Numbered from the stretch's first letter, positions 47,826 to 56,225 are shown. The stretch: DNA of 64,000 nt from Pseudomonadota bacterium (GCA_021325135.1 JAJPHT010000015.1:181320-245319); one strand, 5' to 3'. Numbers and translations: made by a program. Notes: a model not told the origin generated them from the sequence alone.

Positions 47826-48605
47826 ATGCTTCGCTGGACCCGGCACGCCGCCCTCTGTCTCCTGCTCGTCCTCCCCTCGGCCCTCGCCGGCACCGCCGTG
47901 AGCCCCGACGTCACCGACGCCGCGGGGGACGCGCCCGGCCCGCTGGACGTCACCAGCATGTGGATCACCAGCGACGCGGCCAGCGTCACGTTCCACCTCA
48001 AGGTCGCGAACCTCACCGGGCCCGACCCGCTCCTGGGCGGCGAGGGCGCGCGCTACTACTACCGCGTCGAGTTCCAGTCGTCCACGTCCGGGCGCGCCTG
48101 GTACGTCCAGGGGCAGATCTGCGCCCTCGACACCGCGAGCCGCGGCGTCGCCGTCGCGCCCCCGTCCCAGGTCTACGAGCGGCCCGTGACCGGCGTCGAC
48201 TCCTCCGACGGCGGCGTGAACGGCGTGGGCGCCTGCGCGGGCAGCACCGCCCTCGACGCGGAGAACCTCACCGGCGCGCCGGTCAGCTCCAGCGTCCAGA
48301 CGCCCAACTCCACCGCGGCCTCCATCGGCGTGGACCCCGCCGCGGGCATCGTCACGCTCCGCATGGAGCGCCAGGAGAACTACGTCCTCCTCACCGACAC
48401 GGGCAGCCCCACGCACCCGGGCGCCCTGGAGCCCAAGAGCACGGAGGTCGGCCTCGGCGCCGGCACGGTCCTGCGCCACGTCGTCGTGGAGACGTTCCTG
48501 GGCAAGGGCCCCCTGGTGGACCAGGGCCACACCGGCCCCCTCGACGGCGGCAGCAAGGACCTCGCCGACGTCGCGGGCCCCGGCCCCGACTTCCCGCTGG
48601 ACTGA
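47826..48605 (+). CDS. Secreted protein of unknown function
   Basis: The 259-residue product has a signal peptide (HAALCLLLVLPSALA) and a beta-rich mature part with an N-terminal segment PDVTDAAGDAPGPLDVTSMWI that resembles DUF-type extracellular sensing domains, and one cysteine pair. No family was recognised. It is divergent from the small membrane protein gene and lies 50 nt upstream of priS. An in-frame alternative start at 47808 adds six residues. Confidence 0.75.
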   Translation: MLRWTRHAALCLLLVLPSALAGTAVSPDVTDAAGDAPGPLDVTSMWITSDAASVTFHLKVANLTGPDPLLGGEGARYYYRVEFQSSTSGRAWYVQGQICALDTASRGVAVAPPSQVYERPVTGVDSSDGGVNGVGACAGSTALDAENLTGAPVSSSVQTPNSTAASIGVDPAAGIVTLRMERQENYVLLTDTGSPTHPGALEPKSTEVGLGAGTVLRHVVVETFLGKGPLVDQGHTGPLDGGSKDLADVAGPGPDFPLD

Positions 48606-48655
48606 GCCGCCCCCACCCCAAGCGTCTTGAAGGGGCCTCGCGTGTTGCGTCCACC

Positions 48656-49888
48656 ATGGGCGGGCCCCCTCCGCAGGAGCAGATCGACGCGACCCTGGAG
48701 TGGGTCACGTCGGTCTTCCGCGGCCACTACGCGGCGAACCCGCCCGAGCCGCCCGCGCGCTTCGGCCGCCGCGAGTTCGGCTTCCTCTGGAACGGCAAGA
48801 AGTTCTTCCTGCGCCACGTGGGCTTTCCCAGCCGCGAGGCCTTCCAGGAGTTCATGGCCCGCGACGGGCCGCACCACGCGTACTACAGCACGGCGTACTA
48901 CAAGACGCCCAGCGCCGCGACCATGAAGGAGAAGGAGTGGCTGGGCGCGGACCTCATCTTCGACCTGGACGCGGACCACCTGCCCGACGCCGACAAGATG
49001 AGCTACGAGGAGCAGCTCGCCGAGGTCAAGCGCCAGGCGCGCAAGCTCCTCCACGAGTTCCTCCTGGGCGACTTCGGCTTCGACCCCGAGCACGTGCGCA
49101 TCGTCTTCTCCGGCGGCAGGGGCTATCACTTCCACGTCACCGACCCGCGCGTGCTGCCGCTGGACTCCGCGGCGCGGCGCGAGATCGTGGACTACCTGAG
49201 CCCCAACGAGCAGGTCTCCTCCGCCCTCGTGGAGGGGTTCGTCAAGGAGAAGACCTGGAAGAAGGACGCCTTCGGCCCGCAGAAGGACCGCATCATCCCG
49301 CCCGCCAGCGCGCCGGGCTGGGACGGCATCATCACGCGCACCATCGTCGCGTTCCTGGGCGACGTCGCCGCGCTGCCCGAGGAGGAGGCCGTCGCGCGCC
49401 TGCGCCGGATCAACGGCATCGGCGAGAAGACCGCGGCCGAGATCCGCGCGCAGCTGACGCCCGAGCGCATCGCCCTCATCCGCGAGCACGGCCGCCTGGC
49501 GATCCCCGCCCTCGCGCAGAAGAAGGCGCTGGAGGGCCTGATCGAGATGGCCCGCGTCGCGGCCGAAGGCGAGACCGACGAGCCCGTCACGGCCGATATC
49601 AAACGCCTCATCCGCCTCCCCGGCTCGCTCCACGGCAAGACGGGGCTGCGCGTCACGGCGCTCACGCTGGAGGAGTTCGAGCGCTTCGACCCGTTGCGCG
49701 ACGCGGTGGCGCTGGGGGAGGAGCCCGTGCGCGTCGTGGTGAGCAAGCCGGTGGACGTGCCGCTCAAGGGGCGGCGCCTGCGGCTGGAGCCCGGCGAGCA
49801 GGAGGCGCCCCTCTACGCCGCGGCGTTCGCGGTGCTGCGACGCAGCGCGCTGCGGCCCTACGCGGGGCCCGTCGCCAGCGTCCCCTGA
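48656..49888 (+). CDS. priS: DNA primase small (catalytic) subunit
   Basis: The 410-residue protein makes primers for replication. The catalytic motif I reads DLIFDLDADHLP, giving the Asp pair for metal ions; motif II reads VFSGGRGYHFHV; the N-terminal block REFGFLWNGKKFFLRHVGF and the C-terminal RLIRLPGSLHGKTGL are also present. The 49400-49600 part (RLRRINGIGEKTAAEIRAQL) is a helical insertion. The last 31 nt overlap the convergent MBL gene. PriL, the partner, is at 34.0 kb, so the two subunits are not adjacent. Confidence 0.95.
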   Translation: MGGPPPQEQIDATLEWVTSVFRGHYAANPPEPPARFGRREFGFLWNGKKFFLRHVGFPSREAFQEFMARDGPHHAYYSTAYYKTPSAATMKEKEWLGADLIFDLDADHLPDADKMSYEEQLAEVKRQARKLLHEFLLGDFGFDPEHVRIVFSGGRGYHFHVTDPRVLPLDSAARREIVDYLSPNEQVSSALVEGFVKEKTWKKDAFGPQKDRIIPPASAPGWDGIITRTIVAFLGDVAALPEEEAVARLRRINGIGEKTAAEIRAQLTPERIALIREHGRLAIPALAQKKALEGLIEMARVAAEGETDEPVTADIKRLIRLPGSLHGKTGLRVTALTLEEFERFDPLRDAVALGEEPVRVVVSKPVDVPLKGRRLRLEPGEQEAPLYAAAFAVLRRSALRPYAGPVASVP

Positions 49889-50631
49889 TCGGCCTTCGCC
49901 ACGGGGATCGTCTGCCCTTCGCGCAGCACGACGACCTCGCCGCCGAAGGCGCCCTTGGCCTCGGCGTGCGACTCCTCCGCGTTGCCGTAGAAGGGGACGT
50001 GCGAGAGGGCGAGCTTGCCCACGCCGGCCTCGCGCGCGAGGCGGCCCGCCGCGCCCGCGGTGAGGTTCGTCCGCGCGGCCTCGCCCTCGTCGCGGTCCAG
50101 CAGGAGCGTGTGGACGAGGAGCACGTCGGCGCCGCGGGCGAAGTCGGCGAACCAGGGGCGCGGGCCCGTGTCGGCGAGGTAGACCAGCGTGCCCGAGGGG
50201 CCCTCGATGCGCGCGCCCACCGCGGGGCAGCCGTGGCCCACGTTGCAGAACGTGAGGCGGAAGGGGCCGATCTCCACCTTGGACTTGCGCGTGAGGCCTT
50301 CGAGGCGCGCGTTCTGGATCCACGAGCGGTCCATGCTGTACGCGCGCAGCACGTCCTTGAGGCGCGCCTCGGCGCCGGTGGGGATGAGGAGCGGCGTGCC
50401 GGGGGCGAGGGAGAAGGCGACGGGGAGCAGGTCCGCGACGTTGTCCAGGTGGAAGTGGCTCACCAGCACGCCCGAGAGGGGCTTGCCTTCGAGCACCTGC
50501 GCGAGGCGGAGGTGCGTGCCGTTGCCGCAGTCCAGGAGGAGCCGCGCGTCGCCCTCGGAAAGCAGGTACGACGTGCCCGCGCCCAGGGGCACGAGGTAGC
50601 GGCTGCTGTTGCCCAGGACGCTCAGCTCCAC
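49858..50631 (-). CDS. Metallo-beta-lactamase fold hydrolase
   Basis: The 257-residue protein is an MBL-fold hydrolase of the RNase Z/arylsulfatase-like side: LSVLGNSSRYLVPLGAGTSYLL, LLLDCGNGTHLRL, then the metal motif HFHLDN, in which the last residue is Asn where His is usual, then LTFCNVGHGCPAVG, LADTGPRPWF and LALSHVPFYGN. The substitution may alter one metal site. The open frame extends to a TTG at 50658; I chose the GTG at 50631 because it directly precedes the first strand. The 3' end overlaps priS. Confidence 0.85.
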   Translation of the reverse strand: MELSVLGNSSRYLVPLGAGTSYLLSEGDARLLLDCGNGTHLRLAQVLEGKPLSGVLVSHFHLDNVADLLPVAFSLAPGTPLLIPTGAEARLKDVLRAYSMDRSWIQNARLEGLTRKSKVEIGPFRLTFCNVGHGCPAVGARIEGPSGTLVYLADTGPRPWFADFARGADVLLVHTLLLDRDEGEAARTNLTAGAAGRLAREAGVGKLALSHVPFYGNAEESHAEAKGAFGGEVVVLREGQTIPVAKADQGTLATGPA

Positions 50632-50690
50632 CTCGTCCCCTTGCGTGCCCTCGGGCAAAGGCTTTTCGAGGACGGCCCGCTCGCCGGGGC

Positions 50691-51383
50691 ATGCCTTTCC
50701 TCCTGCGCGTCCGCGGCGGGCAGCCCCTCGCCGCCGGCAAGGTGGTCGCCGTCGCGAAGAACTACGAGGACCACCGCAAGGAGATGGCGGGCGCCATGGG
50801 CTCGGGAGCCGCGGGGGACCGCCGGCCGCCGGAGGACCCCGTGGTCTTCCTGAAGCCCTCCTCGTGCCTCGCGCACGACGGGGGCGAGGTCGTGATCCCT
50901 CACGGCGTCGCGAACGTCCACTGGGAGACGGAGCTTGCCGTCGTCGTGGGCCGCGAGATGCGCCGCGTGGACGAGGCGGAGGCGATGCGCCGCGTGCTGG
51001 GCTATGCCGTCTTCCTGGACATGACGGCGCGTGACCTCCAGGCGGATGCCAAGAAGGGTGGCATGCCCTGGACGCTCTCCAAGGGCATGGACACCTTCGG
51101 CCCCATCAGCGAGGTCGTGCCCGTCGCGCAGGCGCCCGCGTGGGACGCGATGGAGCTGGAGCTGCGCGTCAACGGCGAGGTGCGCCAGAAGGGCGCCACG
51201 CGCGACATGATCCACCCCGTGCCGCGGATCCTCAGCCACGTCTCGCGCTACATGACGCTGGAGCCCGGCGACGTCGTCGCCACCGGGACCCCCGCGGGCG
51301 TCGGCGCGTGCAAGCCCGGCGACGCGCTGGAGGCGAAGCTCCCCGGAATCGCGGCGCTCAACGTAAGGGTCGTCGCGGGTTGA
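50691..51383 (+). CDS. Fumarylacetoacetate hydrolase family protein
   Basis: The 230-residue protein matches the FAH family of C-C bond hydrolases/decarboxylases: VVAVAKNYEDHRKEM, VVFLKPSSCLAHDGGEVVIP, HWETELAVVVGREMR with the metal-binding glutamates, DMTARDLQADAKKGGMPW, and ATGTPAGVGACKPGD. Family members act on acylpyruvates, oxaloacetate or aromatic ring cleavage products, and the substrate is not readable here. It diverges from the MBL gene, and a ctttt box about 29 nt before the ATG at 50691 is a possible TATA element. Confidence 0.88.
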   Translation: MPFLLRVRGGQPLAAGKVVAVAKNYEDHRKEMAGAMGSGAAGDRRPPEDPVVFLKPSSCLAHDGGEVVIPHGVANVHWETELAVVVGREMRRVDEAEAMRRVLGYAVFLDMTARDLQADAKKGGMPWTLSKGMDTFGPISEVVPVAQAPAWDAMELELRVNGEVRQKGATRDMIHPVPRILSHVSRYMTLEPGDVVATGTPAGVGACKPGDALEAKLPGIAALNVRVVAG

Positions 51384-51572
51384 CGTGGGACCGCAGCGGT
51401 GCGATCGAAGCCCTTATCCAAGGCCCCCGCCTCCTCGAACCGGATACGGAATCAGGGTGGCCCGGGACGTTTCCCGGTCACCGGGCGCGCCCGTGGTTTT
51501 GGGCCGCCCTTCCCCTCTCCTTCCAGCGGAAGCCAAGCGCGTTCTCCTGGCGTGCCTGGCGCGGAGAAGGGA

Positions 51573-51580
51573 CCAAATAG
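51573..51580 (+). promoter_or_regulatory. TATA-like box for gins51
   Basis: The word ccaaatag lies about 29 nt before the GTG at 51603, supporting that start over the longer in-frame ORF. Confidence 0.58.
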
Positions 51581-51602
51581 GCGCGCCGGGGTTCGACCGC
51601 CC

Positions 51603-52382
51603 GTGGCGCCTGACGAGGACGAGTTCACGTACCCCGCCCTCGTGAACCGCTGGCGCCGCGAGCGCAGCACCACCGCGCTGGGCAAGATGGACAACGGCTT
51701 CTACGAGGCCTTCGACAACCACCTGCGCGCGCTTCGCGAGGACTACCAGAAGGAGCACGCCGCGAACCCGGCCACGCCCAAGGTCCTCATCCTCCAGGAC
51801 GAACTGACGAAGCTCCAGGGCGTGCGCGACGACCTCTACGACCTGCGCGAGCGGAAGATCGTCACCGCCGCCCTCATCGCCGCGCGGGGCGGCCACGCGG
51901 AGAAGACCAACATGACGCGGGAGGAGGAGCTTGTCTTCGACGAGCTTCTCCGCACCCTGCGCGACGCCCGCCGCAGCCTGCTGCGCCGCGGCCAGCCGCC
52001 CGCCGTCGAGCCCACGCGCCCCGCGCCCGCCGGGCCCCCGTCGCCCCCCGACCCCGCGCCCCCCGCGGCCAGCGCGCAGCCCGCCTCGCCGCTTGCCGAG
52101 CGCCCCTCGGAGCCGCCCGCCGAGGCGCCGCTGCCTGGCGCGCCCGCGGCGCCCACGCGCGACCCGGCCCCGGCGGCGGAGGCCGTCACCGCCAGCGAGC
52201 CCGAGGCGCCGCGCCGCATCGCTCCGCCGCGCATGCTCGTGCGCGTGAAGTCCGCCTTCGGCCCCTTCGTCGGGCCCGACCTGAGGAACTACCTCCTGGC
52301 GGCGGAGGACGTGGCGGCGCTCCCCAAGGAGGTCGCGCACGTGCTCATCCAGCGCGGCGTCGCGGTCGCTGTGGGTGGGTAG
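51603..52382 (+). CDS. GINS complex subunit, Gins51/Sld5 type
   Basis: The 259-residue protein matches euryarchaeal Gins51, a part of the CMG-like replicative helicase with MCM and Cdc45/GAN. The A domain is at the N-terminus (FTYPALVNRWRRERSTTAL, FYEAFDNHLRALREDY, LRERKIVTAALIAARGG), joined by an Ala/Pro-rich linker of about 75 residues to the B domain (RMLVRVKSAFGPFVGPDLRNYLLAAEDVAALPKEVAHVLIQRG). The order A then B is that of Gins51. The linker is unusually long and low-complexity. The start GTG at 51603 was chosen over the long upstream frame because of its TATA spacing. Confidence 0.85.
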   Translation: MAPDEDEFTYPALVNRWRRERSTTALGKMDNGFYEAFDNHLRALREDYQKEHAANPATPKVLILQDELTKLQGVRDDLYDLRERKIVTAALIAARGGHAEKTNMTREEELVFDELLRTLRDARRSLLRRGQPPAVEPTRPAPAGPPSPPDPAPPAASAQPASPLAERPSEPPAEAPLPGAPAAPTRDPAPAAEAVTASEPEAPRRIAPPRMLVRVKSAFGPFVGPDLRNYLLAAEDVAALPKEVAHVLIQRGVAVAVGG

Positions 52383-52406
52383 ACTGTTGGACCCTTGATC
52401 AGAGGA

Positions 52407-52796
52407 TCAAGGAGGAACGCCGAGGTCGTCGGGCTCGGTGAACTCGACCTTGAGGACGTCCTCGCCGTCCTCGTGGTAGGAGGCGCACGCCATGTTCTCG
52501 AAGAGGAGGAAGCCCATGTCGCCCAGGTCGTTCTCCTCGACGACGATGAAGAGCTTGGACTCGGAGATCTCGTACCAGACGCGCACGAAGAAGGCGTGCT
52601 CGTAGCTGGAGTCGAGCCAGATGATGTGCTCGGTCTCCTGGCCGTCCTCGATGGCCTCCTTGACGCTCTGCTCGGCGAAGCGTCGCACCGTGGCGATGGT
52701 CTTCCCGTCGTTGAGCGCGCGGAGGATCTCCCGCTTCAGGCGGGCCTCCTCCTCGAACTCGGGGTTCCAATCGACGGTCCACACCACGGATTCCAT
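52407..52796 (-). CDS. Acidic protein of unknown function
   Basis: The 129-residue product is strongly acidic (EFEEEARLKREIL, VVEENDLGD, HEDGEDVLKVEFTEPDD). It has no signal peptide or membrane segment. The pattern of hydrophobic strands and acidic loops suggests a small alpha/beta protein, and no family was recognised. It is convergent with gins51 (25-nt gap). A minus-strand catcaagcg box is about 30 nt before the ATG. Confidence 0.6.
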   Translation of the reverse strand: MESVVWTVDWNPEFEEEARLKREILRALNDGKTIATVRRFAEQSVKEAIEDGQETEHIIWLDSSYEHAFFVRVWYEISESKLFIVVEENDLGDMGFLLFENMACASYHEDGEDVLKVEFTEPDDLGVPP

Positions 52797-52946
52797 GGGG
52801 CCTCACTCCATCTGGGCGCTTGATGGGCTTGAAGCTTCCGTATGGGACGAGAGTGGTTTCCCTTGGAAGCGGCGCGGATTCCTGGGACAACAGGCGAAGG
52901 CTCGCGTTCAGGCGGCGCGCACGAGCGTCTCGCCAAGCGGCGTTCA

Positions 52947-52966
52947 GCCGCCTCCGCGGAGGCGGC
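52947..52966. terminator. Perfect 20-nt palindrome
   Basis: GCCGCCTCCGCGGAGGCGGC is a perfect inverted repeat just past the small HMA-like gene stop on the minus strand. A second hairpin with CGCGACTCAGCT/AGCTGAGTCGCG spans the end of that gene (about 52970-53006). Both could halt transcription of the minus-strand gene. Confidence 0.6.
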
Positions 52967-52976
52967 TTCTCGCGAC

Positions 52977-53204
52977 TCAGCTGGAAACAGGCGCGAGCTG
53001 AGTCGCGACGATGCCGAAGAAGCGGAGGTGGTCCAGAAGCGCGCTCTTCGTCGTCTTGCGCTCGTCGTAGGCGACGGAGAGCGTGTCGCGCGCGAGGTCG
53101 ATCTCGGCGGCGAGCACGCCCTCGTGGGCCAGAAGGTCGTCCAGGACGACGGACTCGTCCGCTTCGCAACCGAGCGTGTCGACGTGGATCGCAAGGCGCT
53201 TCAT
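52977..53204 (-). CDS. HMA-like small domain protein without the metal-binding cysteines
   Basis: The 75-residue product follows the heavy-metal-associated fold: MKRLAIHVDTLGCEADESVV, LLAHEGVLAAEIDLARDTLSVAYDERKTTKSALLDHLRFFG. The usual MxCxxC metal motif is absent (LGCEADESV), with only one cysteine near that site. The ferredoxin-like beta-alpha-beta pattern is plain. It may be a protein-interaction version or may bind metal differently. The start ATG at 53204 begins the fold directly. Confidence 0.65.
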   Translation of the reverse strand: MKRLAIHVDTLGCEADESVVLDDLLAHEGVLAAEIDLARDTLSVAYDERKTTKSALLDHLRFFGIVATQLAPVSS

Positions 53205-53313
53205 CGTGGCTTCGACAGAATACTCAGGAGTCGAAGACTTGAGCTTCGTGTCCGAATCTGGACACAAGTGCCCAGGCGAGTCCGATCCGGGGGCAGCGTG
53301 GGGTCCTGGCCCG

Positions 53314-53484
53314 TCAGCACGGCGTCCACGTGCATTGATAGCATCCGCAGCGCCAGCCGGTGAAGAGGTCCGGCGGCGCGGGCGCCTCTCCCATGGGGCC
53401 CCCGCACGACGGGCACGGCGCTCCGGCGCGCACCACCGCGGCGTGGGTGCAGGTGGCGCAGCGCGCGAAGGTGCGGGCGGGCAC
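53314..53484 (-). CDS. Small zinc-ribbon-like protein
   Basis: The 56-residue product has regularly paired cysteines: CATCTHAAVVRAGAPCPSCGG and WRCGCYQCTWTPC, as in a treble-clef or zinc ribbon. Function unknown. The GTG at 53484 was chosen because it begins just before the first cysteine pair, and a T-rich box (tttttct) lies about 30-36 nt upstream on the minus strand. The longer in-frame ORF to 53547 reaches into the palindromic repeat. Confidence 0.55.
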   Translation of the reverse strand: MPARTFARCATCTHAAVVRAGAPCPSCGGPMGEAPAPPDLFTGWRCGCYQCTWTPC

Positions 53485-53543
53485 GAGGGAGGAATGGCGG
53501 GCCCAGGAGAAAAACGAATGCGTTTCGTCATCCGGCGGCGCCG

Positions 53544-53640
53544 CCAAATGCGGGGGGTTTGGGGGCGCAGCCCCCTGACGTGAAGGAACGTCGAGCAGAC
53601 AACGAGACGTCAGGGGGGCGAGCCCCCCGAACCCCCCTCA
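53544..53640. repeat. Dispersed palindromic intergenic repeat, copy 3
   Basis: GGGGGGTTTGGGGGCGCAGC and a C-rich complement ending GAACCCCCC enclose GACGTGAAGGAACGTCGAGCAGAC and then GAGACGTC (quoted in parts). Read in reverse, the core matches that of copy 1 closely. It fills the gap between a small minus-strand gene and the end of purH. Confidence 0.82.
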
Positions 53641-55182
53641 GTGGCGAAAGCTTCGTTGGCCAGTGAACACCATGGCGATCCCGTGCTCGTCCGCGGCCTG
53701 GATGACCTCCGCGTCGCGGATGGAGCCGCCGGGGTGCACGATGGCGGCGACGCCCGCCTCGGCGGCCTCGTCCACGCCGTCGCGGAAGGGGAAGAACGCG
53801 TCGCTGGCCATGACGGAGCCGCGCAGCGCCGTGCCGCCCTTGAGGACCGCGATGCGCGTGGCGTCGACGCGGGCGGTCTGGCCGCCGCCGATGGCGACGG
53901 TCCGCTCGTCCTTGACGAAGCACACGCTGTTGCTGCGGATGTGGCGCACGGCCTTGAACGCGAAGAGCATGTCGCGCATCTGCGCCTCGGTGGGCTGGAC
54001 GCGGGAGACGACCTTCCACTTGGCGACGTCGGGCTCCAGGATGTCGCGGTCCTGGACCACGAGGCCGCCCACGACGCTCTTGATCATGAGGCCGCCGTAG
54101 TGGCCGTGCGTCGCGAGGCCCGGCACCTCCAGCAGGCGCAGGTTCTTCTTGGCCTGGAGGACCGCGAGCGCCTCCGCGCCGAAGGAGGGCGCGATGATCA
54201 GCTCCAGGAAGAGCTTGCCCATCTCCTCGGCGGTGGCGCGGTCCACCTCGCGGTTCAGCGCGATGACGCCGCCGAAGGGCGAGTACGTGTCGCACGCGTA
54301 GGCCGCCTGGTACGCCCCGAGGGGCGAATCCGCGCTGGCGATGCCGCTGGGCGTCGCGTGCTTGATGATGACGCACGAGGGGCGCGCGAACTCCTTGACC
54401 GCCTCGATGGCGGTGTCCGCGTCCACGATGTTGTTGTACGAGAGCTCCTTGCCGTGGATCTGCCGCGCGTTCACGACGCTGGGCTCGCCGGTGGGCTTGC
54501 CCTTGTAGAACGCCGCGCGCTGGTGCGAGTTCTCGCCGTAGCGGAGGTCCTGCGCCTTCTCGTAGGAGAGGCTGAGGTAGCGGGGGAAGTCCTCGTCGAG
54601 CACCTTGCTGCGGAAGTACTGGTTGATGATGGCGTCGTAGCGCGCCGTGTGCGCGAACGCGTCGGCCGCGAGGCGCTCCCGCGTCGCGAGCGTCGCGTGC
54701 CCGTGGGCCTCGATCTCCGACGCGACGAGGTCGTACTGCCCGGGGCTCGTGACGACGGCCACGTCGTGGTAGTTCTTCGCCGCGCTGCGGATGAGCGTGG
54801 GCCCGCCGATGTCGATGTTCTCCAGCACCTCGGCCAGGGGCGCGCCCGCGGCCACGGTCTGCTCGAAGGGGTAGAGGTTGACGACGACGAGGTCGATGAG
54901 GGGGATGTCGTGCTTCGCGGCGGACTCCAGGTCCTTGGGGTTCTGCCGCCGCGCGAGCACGCCGCCCGTGATGCGCGGGTGCATGGTCTTCACGCGCCCG
55001 TCCATCATCTCCGGGAAGCCCGTGACCTCGCTCACGTCCTTGACCGCGAGGCCCGAGTCGCGCAGCAGCTTCGCCGTGCCGCCCGTGGAGAGGATCTGGC
55101 CGCCCGCCTTGGCGATGCGGCGCGCGAAGTCCGGAAGGCCGGACTTGTCGGACACCGAGAAGAGCGCGTGGAACGTCCGCAA
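53638..55182 (-). CDS. purH: Bifunctional purine biosynthesis protein PurH
   Basis: The 514-residue protein carries IMP cyclohydrolase and AICAR transformylase activities, the last two steps to IMP. The N-terminal domain has FSVSDKSGLPDFAR, STGGTAKLLRDSG, VKTMHPRITGGVLARR and SAAKNYHDVAVV. The C-terminal domain has LRYGENSHQRAAFYKG, NIVDADTAIEAVKEF, CVIIKHATPSGIA, SFGAEALAVLQAKKNL, and GGGQTARVDATRIAV. PurH of this fused type is common in bacteria and patchy in archaea. The first codon is TTG at 55182. The end lies within the palindromic repeat edge. Confidence 0.95.
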   Translation of the reverse strand: MRTFHALFSVSDKSGLPDFARRIAKAGGQILSTGGTAKLLRDSGLAVKDVSEVTGFPEMMDGRVKTMHPRITGGVLARRQNPKDLESAAKHDIPLIDLVVVNLYPFEQTVAAGAPLAEVLENIDIGGPTLIRSAAKNYHDVAVVTSPGQYDLVASEIEAHGHATLATRERLAADAFAHTARYDAIINQYFRSKVLDEDFPRYLSLSYEKAQDLRYGENSHQRAAFYKGKPTGEPSVVNARQIHGKELSYNNIVDADTAIEAVKEFARPSCVIIKHATPSGIASADSPLGAYQAAYACDTYSPFGGVIALNREVDRATAEEMGKLFLELIIAPSFGAEALAVLQAKKNLRLLEVPGLATHGHYGGLMIKSVVGGLVVQDRDILEPDVAKWKVVSRVQPTEAQMRDMLFAFKAVRHIRSNSVCFVKDERTVAIGGGQTARVDATRIAVLKGGTALRGSVMASDAFFPFRDGVDEAAEAGVAAIVHPGGSIRDAEVIQAADEHGIAMVFTGQRSFRH

Positions 55183-55245
55183 CGTCGCTTACCCAGCGGA
55201 GATTGCGGACCCCTACAAAAGCCTAGGGGTGGCGTCGCGCCCGGC

Positions 55246-55704
55246 TCAGCGCCTGGCGGCCTCGCGCGCCAGCGTGCCCGCGATCTTCTGGATGCGCCGC
55301 TTCAGCGAGGGGTCGACGGGGAACTGCCGGTGGTGCGGGCAGTCGTCGTCGCGCACGAGGCGCTGGTCCTCCGTGAGCACGAAGGGGTAGATGCGGCACC
55401 CGATGGGGCGGTCCGCGTAGACGCTGCACTGGTTGTCCTTGAGGAAGAAGCACGGGCGGCCGGGCTTGCCCGCGGCCACGTCCTTCGGCGAGCGGCCCGC
55501 GTCGGTCATGCCCTCGGGGCGCGGCACGGTGAGGAGGTAGAGCGCGCGGTCCTCCCTCTTCACGAAGGAGAAGTCCGCCCGCTTGTGGCCCAGGGCCTCC
55601 AGCCGCTGCGCGTCCTCCTCGGTCAAGGGCATCTCGGTGTCGTAGCAGCACGACGCGCACCCGTTGGCGACGCACGGATTCCCCTGGAGCATGGGCAGGC
55701 TCAT
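55246..55704 (-). CDS. YkgJ-type cysteine cluster protein
   Basis: The 152-residue product has the cysteine cluster of the YkgJ (UPF0153/zinc- or iron-chelating) family: CVANGCASCCYDTEMPLT at the N-terminus, then CFFLKDNQCSVYADRPIGCRIYPFVL. The cysteines could bind a metal or Fe-S cluster. The exact role is unknown. The start ATGA overlaps the stop of dcd by 4 nt, so the pair is probably co-transcribed and translationally coupled. Confidence 0.86.
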   Translation of the reverse strand: MSLPMLQGNPCVANGCASCCYDTEMPLTEEDAQRLEALGHKRADFSFVKREDRALYLLTVPRPEGMTDAGRSPKDVAAGKPGRPCFFLKDNQCSVYADRPIGCRIYPFVLTEDQRLVRDDDCPHHRQFPVDPSLKRRIQKIAGTLAREAARR

Positions 55705-56192
55705 CGCGCGTCCCTCGCCAGCGTGATCCCGCTCTGCCCCTGGTAGTGGCCGCTGCGCTCGTGGTAGAGCGCGACGGGGGGCGTCTCCAGCCGCTCCAGG
55801 ACGAGCTGGCAGAAGCGGTCGCCCACGGGCACCTCCAGGGGCGCGCGGCCCGCGTTGAGGCCGCCCACCGTGAGCGTGCCCTCGAAGCCCGCCTCCACCT
55901 TGCCGAAGGAGCCGAACACGCCGCGGCGCGCGTAGGAGGAGCGCAGCCACAGCGAGCCGCACACGTCGGGCGGCATCCGCACGCGCTCCACCGTGGAGAC
56001 GAGGAAGCGCGCGCCGCCGGGCACGACGACCTTCCCCTCGCGCACGACCTCGCCCCCCTCGTCCGGGAGCATGACCTCGGCCACGCGCAGGTCGTAGCCG
56101 TTGGGGGTCAGGCCGCGGGGCTCGAAGGGCGCGATCCCCAGGCTGCCCGTCGCCATGCGCTGCGCGATGTCCCGGTCCGAGAGGACGCCCAT
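55701..56192 (-). CDS. dcd: dCTP deaminase
   Basis: The 163-residue protein converts dCTP to dUTP (some archaeal members also hydrolyse dUTP). Matches are the N-terminal VLSDRDIAQRM, NGYDLRVAEVML, FLVSTVERVRMPPDVCGSLWLRSSYARRGVFGSFGKVEAGFEGTLT and the C-terminal YQGQSGITLARDA, the last being the family's nucleotide-binding tail. The ATG at 56192 is preferred over longer in-frame starts, since a gataaac box (on the minus strand gtttatc) sits about 30 nt upstream. It overlaps the YkgJ-type gene. Confidence 0.9.
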   Translation of the reverse strand: MGVLSDRDIAQRMATGSLGIAPFEPRGLTPNGYDLRVAEVMLPDEGGEVVREGKVVVPGGARFLVSTVERVRMPPDVCGSLWLRSSYARRGVFGSFGKVEAGFEGTLTVGGLNAGRAPLEVPVGDRFCQLVLERLETPPVALYHERSGHYQGQSGITLARDAR

Positions 56193-56215
56193 GCGGCGCC
56201 CCACCGCCGCGCCGC

Positions 56216-56225
56216 GAGATAAACG
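56216..56225 (-). promoter_or_regulatory. TATA-like box for dcd
   Basis: On the minus strand gtttatctc sits about 30 nt upstream of the dcd start at 56192. The same word occurs before the secreted protein gene at 2870. Confidence 0.6.

Noticed and set aside
53641-55746. Plus-strand ORF of 701 codons
   Set aside because: It is antisense to purH, which has complete family motifs.
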